From: an uncultured bacterium
GTDB taxonomy: Bacteria > DRYD01
DNA length: 8,882 nucleotides
Direction of reading: 5' to 3'
Assembly: GCA_937139605.1 (NCBI GenBank)
Contig: CAKZQG010000020.1
Span: 1-8,882, forward strand
Shown here: one piece after another, positions 7,447 to 8,882 of the stretch
Layout: each line of letters begins with the position of its first letter
Numbering within the stretch: the first letter of the stretch is position 1
Program-made: the position numbers and the translations under genes
Notes under the pieces: model-generated
Database searches by the model: none
What the model saw: the letters and a program-made list of their open reading frames with translations, nothing else
What the model was told of the DNA's origin: nothing

Positions 7447-7932
7447 CTATTTGTTATATTCATAAATCATTTTTTCGTAATTTTCAAAGTTAGTCATCAT
7501 TTTCTTTAACTCCTTTTTAGTAAGTGGAATAAACTTCCATTCCTCTTCAGGTTTCTTTATTCTTATCATTTCTTCTTTACCCGATGGATAACTAATTTTA
7601 GTATATTTGTAAATAGTATCCCAAATTGGAATATTTCTTCTATATAGCCAATTATTTACGTGAGTAACTGATAAACTTAATTTTGCCGCTATTTGCTTTC
7701 TAGTTATCTTTTTTCTTTCATATAAAGCTACATACTTGTTAACTATCTTATTTTCTGGTCTTTTCGCTAAAATCTTATCCCAAATCTCAATATTACGAAA
7801 ATATAACCAATTATTGATACGCTTTAGGGGTACTCTAAGTTTATCACAAATTTGCTTTCTATTTAATTTTTTTCTTCGATAATCTTCAATAAGTTTTTCT
7901 ATTACCTCTTTATCTATTTTAGATTTCCCCAT
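7447..7932 (-). CDS. Tandem helix-turn-helix DNA-binding protein
   Basis: This 161-residue basic protein starts at ATG (7932-7930) behind GGGAG, eight bases after the stop of the 49-aa gene. Two copies of a ~45-residue unit are offset by 53 residues: about 10-54 (with LNRKQICDKLRVPLKRINNW, then RNIEIWDKI) and about 63-107 (with ITRKQIAAKLSLSVTHVNNW, then RNIPIWDTI). Each has the helix-turn-helix pattern RKQIxxKLxxxxxxxNNWL, in which the second helix would contact DNA. The C-terminal third (about 108-161) is charged and probably helical, ending MIYEYNK, with no recognised catalytic residues. A repressor or activator of nearby operons is the natural guess; an architectural or transposition-related DNA-binding role is also possible. 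The two units are clear internal duplicates that have since diverged. Confidence 0.8.
   Translation of the reverse strand: MGKSKIDKEVIEKLIEDYRRKKLNRKQICDKLRVPLKRINNWLYFRNIEIWDKILAKRPENKIVNKYVALYERKKITRKQIAAKLSLSVTHVNNWLYRRNIPIWDTIYKYTKISYPSGKEEMIRIKKPEEEWKFIPLTKKELKKMMTNFENYEKMIYEYNK
7612..7905 (-). repeat. Tandem duplicated helix-turn-helix coding units
   Basis: Two coding units, about 7771-7905 and 7612-7746, encode the two similar 45-residue segments of the helix-turn-helix protein, 159 bases apart start to start. They match better as protein than as DNA, which indicates an old internal duplication. Both end in an RNIxIWDxI motif after the recognition helix. Confidence 0.75.
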
Positions 7933-7940
7933 ATTACTCC

Positions 7941-8090
7941 CTACAATAATAATAAAATAATTGCTATAAAAATTATTAAATAAATCATAATAGGATTTAA
8001 AAATGAGTATTCTTTCCTATATTTACAATCTTCATCACAGTTTAAACAATCATAGTAAAAAGCATCTTCATAATCTTTACATTGTTTCAT
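7941..8090 (-). CDS. Small Cys-rich, tail-anchored membrane protein (49 aa)
   Basis: The frame is open further upstream to 8180, but the true start is taken as ATG at 8090-8088, because GAGGAG lies five bases before it and the longer version would overlap most of the nuclease gene's end. The 49-residue product begins MKQCKDYEDAFYYDCLNC and has cysteines at 4, 15, 18 and 22 (C-x10-C-x2-C-x3-C), which could hold one metal ion or form disulfides. Residues about 34-49 (MIYLIIFIAIILLLL at the end) form one membrane helix at the extreme C-terminus. A cytoplasmic Cys cluster with a C-terminal anchor is a plausible topology. I do not recognise a family. The start is two bases short of 8092, so it lies ten bases past the stop of the nuclease ORF. 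Confidence 0.68.
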   Translation of the reverse strand: MKQCKDYEDAFYYDCLNCDEDCKYRKEYSFLNPIMIYLIIFIAIILLLL

Positions 8091-8100
8091 ATTAACTCCT

Positions 8101-8430
8101 CTATTTTTGCCAAACTTTATAATTCTTAGGAATTTCATTAAGCCAGGTACCACCATATGCAGACTCAAAAGTAGTAACAATCAATCCGTGATTAGTTTTT
8201 ATCATAACTAATACTGGTTGATTATTTGCCTTAAAAACTAAACTATGACTTTTAACAATAGTATCATTTAATTTTTCAGTACTTTTTAATTTGTCATAGT
8301 ATTTAATTAATTCATTCCATCTGAAAGCTTTATGTCTTTTACACTCTAATAATATTAAAGTATTATCTTTTTGAGCCAATAAATCATACTTACTATTATC
8401 ATCTGGTCTTTTTACTGTAAAACCCCTCAT
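8101..8430 (-). CDS. PD-(D/E)XK nuclease-like protein, apparently N-terminally truncated
   Basis: This 109-residue frame starts at ATG (8430-8428), three bases from the first CRISPR repeat. Residues 3-31 fit the core of archaeal-type Holliday-junction resolvase and related PD-(D/E)XK folds: GFTVKRPDDNSKYDLL, then LILLECKRHK, giving D16, E29 and K31 in the order D...ExK. The rest is helical (about 38-58), then beta-rich (SLVFKA, PVLVMIK, GLIVTTFESA). Family members are usually somewhat longer and begin with a helix carrying a conserved acidic residue before the GFxxxR segment; that helix is missing here. An in-frame TGA occurs three codons before the ATG, inside the repeat, so no longer version is possible. 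No proper ribosome site is seen, only a weak GAG from the repeat. It may be a broken 5'-deleted gene or a short functional form; activity without the lost residue is uncertain. Confidence 0.55.
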   Translation of the reverse strand: MRGFTVKRPDDNSKYDLLAQKDNTLILLECKRHKAFRWNELIKYYDKLKSTEKLNDTIVKSHSLVFKANNQPVLVMIKTNHGLIVTTFESAYGGTWLNEIPKNYKVWQK

Positions 8431-8433
8431 TTG

Positions 8434-8882
8434 GTCTCAATTCCACTATGGTTCGATTAAAACATTGGACGAAGAATCGTTCGATTCCATCTTGAAGCAG
8501 TCTCAATTCCACTATGGTTCGATTAAAACAAGATTTCGGATTACACACAATTGAATCTGAAATATTCTCAATTCCACTATGGTTCGATTAAAACATCGAG
8601 TACTGTGCTGGGTATCGCAAAAACTCGCTGGGGTCTCAATTCCACTATGGTTCGATTAAAACGAAAAACCCTTAGTGGAGAGAGTATATTCTTTTCTAAA
8701 GTCTCAATTCCACTATGGTTCGATTAAAACATGTTTTGTGGTGGTTGTCATATTGTTCAAAAAGTTGGTCTCAATTCCACTATGGTTCGATTAAAACCCA
8801 GTCGCAAGAAAGATGTTCCAGGGATTTACTTATATCTCAATTCCACTATGGTTCGATTAAAACTAATTACATCACGGTGCCT
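8434..8882 (-). CRISPR. CRISPR array, seven repeats, continues past the right edge
   Basis: Seven repeats of 29-30 bases start at 8434, 8500, 8565, 8633, 8701, 8768 and 8834. They are identical except for the first plus-strand base (T in the third copy, A in the seventh, G in the others), so the strict unit is 29 bases. Six whole spacers measure 36, 35, 38, 38, 37 and 36 bases; a seventh is cut after 19. On the minus strand the repeat begins GTTTTAATCGAACC and ends GGAATTGAGAC. The ATTGAGAC end resembles the ATTGAAAC crRNA 5' tag of type I and III systems, so minus-strand transcription is favoured. A coding frame rather than an AT-rich leader adjoins the left end, placing the leader off the right side and the oldest spacer beside the nuclease ORF. 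No cas gene is in the window, so subtype I-B or III is inference from the repeat only. Confidence 0.97.

Noticed and set aside
7941-8090. Classification of the Cys-rich 49-aa protein as a zinc-ribbon transcription factor
   Set aside because: The C-x10-C-x2-C-x3-C spacing does not match a standard zinc ribbon, and a membrane helix takes up the C-terminus.
8091-8180. Upstream extension of the 49-aa Cys-rich ORF to an ATG at 8180
   Set aside because: It would overlap the nuclease ORF almost throughout and has no ribosome site comparable to the GAGGAG in front of the internal ATG at 8090-8088.
8464-8499. tRNA T-arm-like string GTTCGATT in the first spacer and in the repeat
   Set aside because: The flanking bases do not form the five-pair T-stem and no acceptor, D or anticodon arm surrounds it; it is not a tRNA gene.
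8434-8863. CRISPR array read on the plus strand with its leader on the left
   Set aside because: The left flank is a coding frame three bases away, with no room for a leader, and the ATTGAGAC tag-like end appears only on the minus strand. Not fully excluded.

Overview
The window is AT-rich DNA (roughly 30% GC by eye) with every recognisable gene on the minus strand. It reads as part of a tailed-phage or prophage genome, probably short-tailed because the portal looks P22-like, joined to a CRISPR array at its right end. TAA, TAG and TGA all serve as stops and most starts follow a strong AGGAGG-type ribosome site, so the standard bacterial code applies. The host cannot be fixed. The CRISPR repeat ends GGAATTGAGAC on the minus strand, resembling the GGAATTGAAAC-type repeats of type I-B and III systems in low-GC and thermophilic bacteria, so such a host is a reasonable guess and no more. 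No terminase, integrase, replication gene or cas gene is present.

On the minus strand (right to left) the layout is as follows. (1) A CRISPR array from 8434 to the window edge has seven near-identical repeats, six complete spacers and part of a seventh. (2) A tightly packed cluster of small genes (8430 to 7013) begins three bases from the last repeat: a PD-(D/E)XK nuclease-like ORF that seems to lack its usual N-terminal helix, a 49-aa Cys-rich tail-anchored protein, a tandem helix-turn-helix protein, a 73-aa unknown, and two tiny overlapping hydrophobic ORFs (41 and 36 aa). It ends in a strong intrinsic terminator (6986-7026). (3) The virion module (6970 to beyond position 1) holds portal, scaffold, major capsid protein, a putative capsid decoration or head-fibre protein with a CBM5/12-like motif, two adaptor-like proteins of similar architecture, and an unknown protein that runs off the left edge.

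The virion genes follow the usual head-assembly order: the portal nucleates the procapsid, the scaffold templates the capsid shell, the surface protein binds outside, and the adaptors close the portal vertex and connect the tail. The accessory cluster is unusual in lying between the array and the portal, where small and large terminase genes are often found.

The most notable point is the junction at 8430-8434. A CRISPR array with no visible leader on this side abuts what looks like the truncated 5' end of a nuclease gene, in phage-like DNA. It could be a phage-carried CRISPR array using host Cas proteins, a prophage inserted beside a host array, or a mis-assembly at a shared repeat. The sequence alone cannot decide among these.
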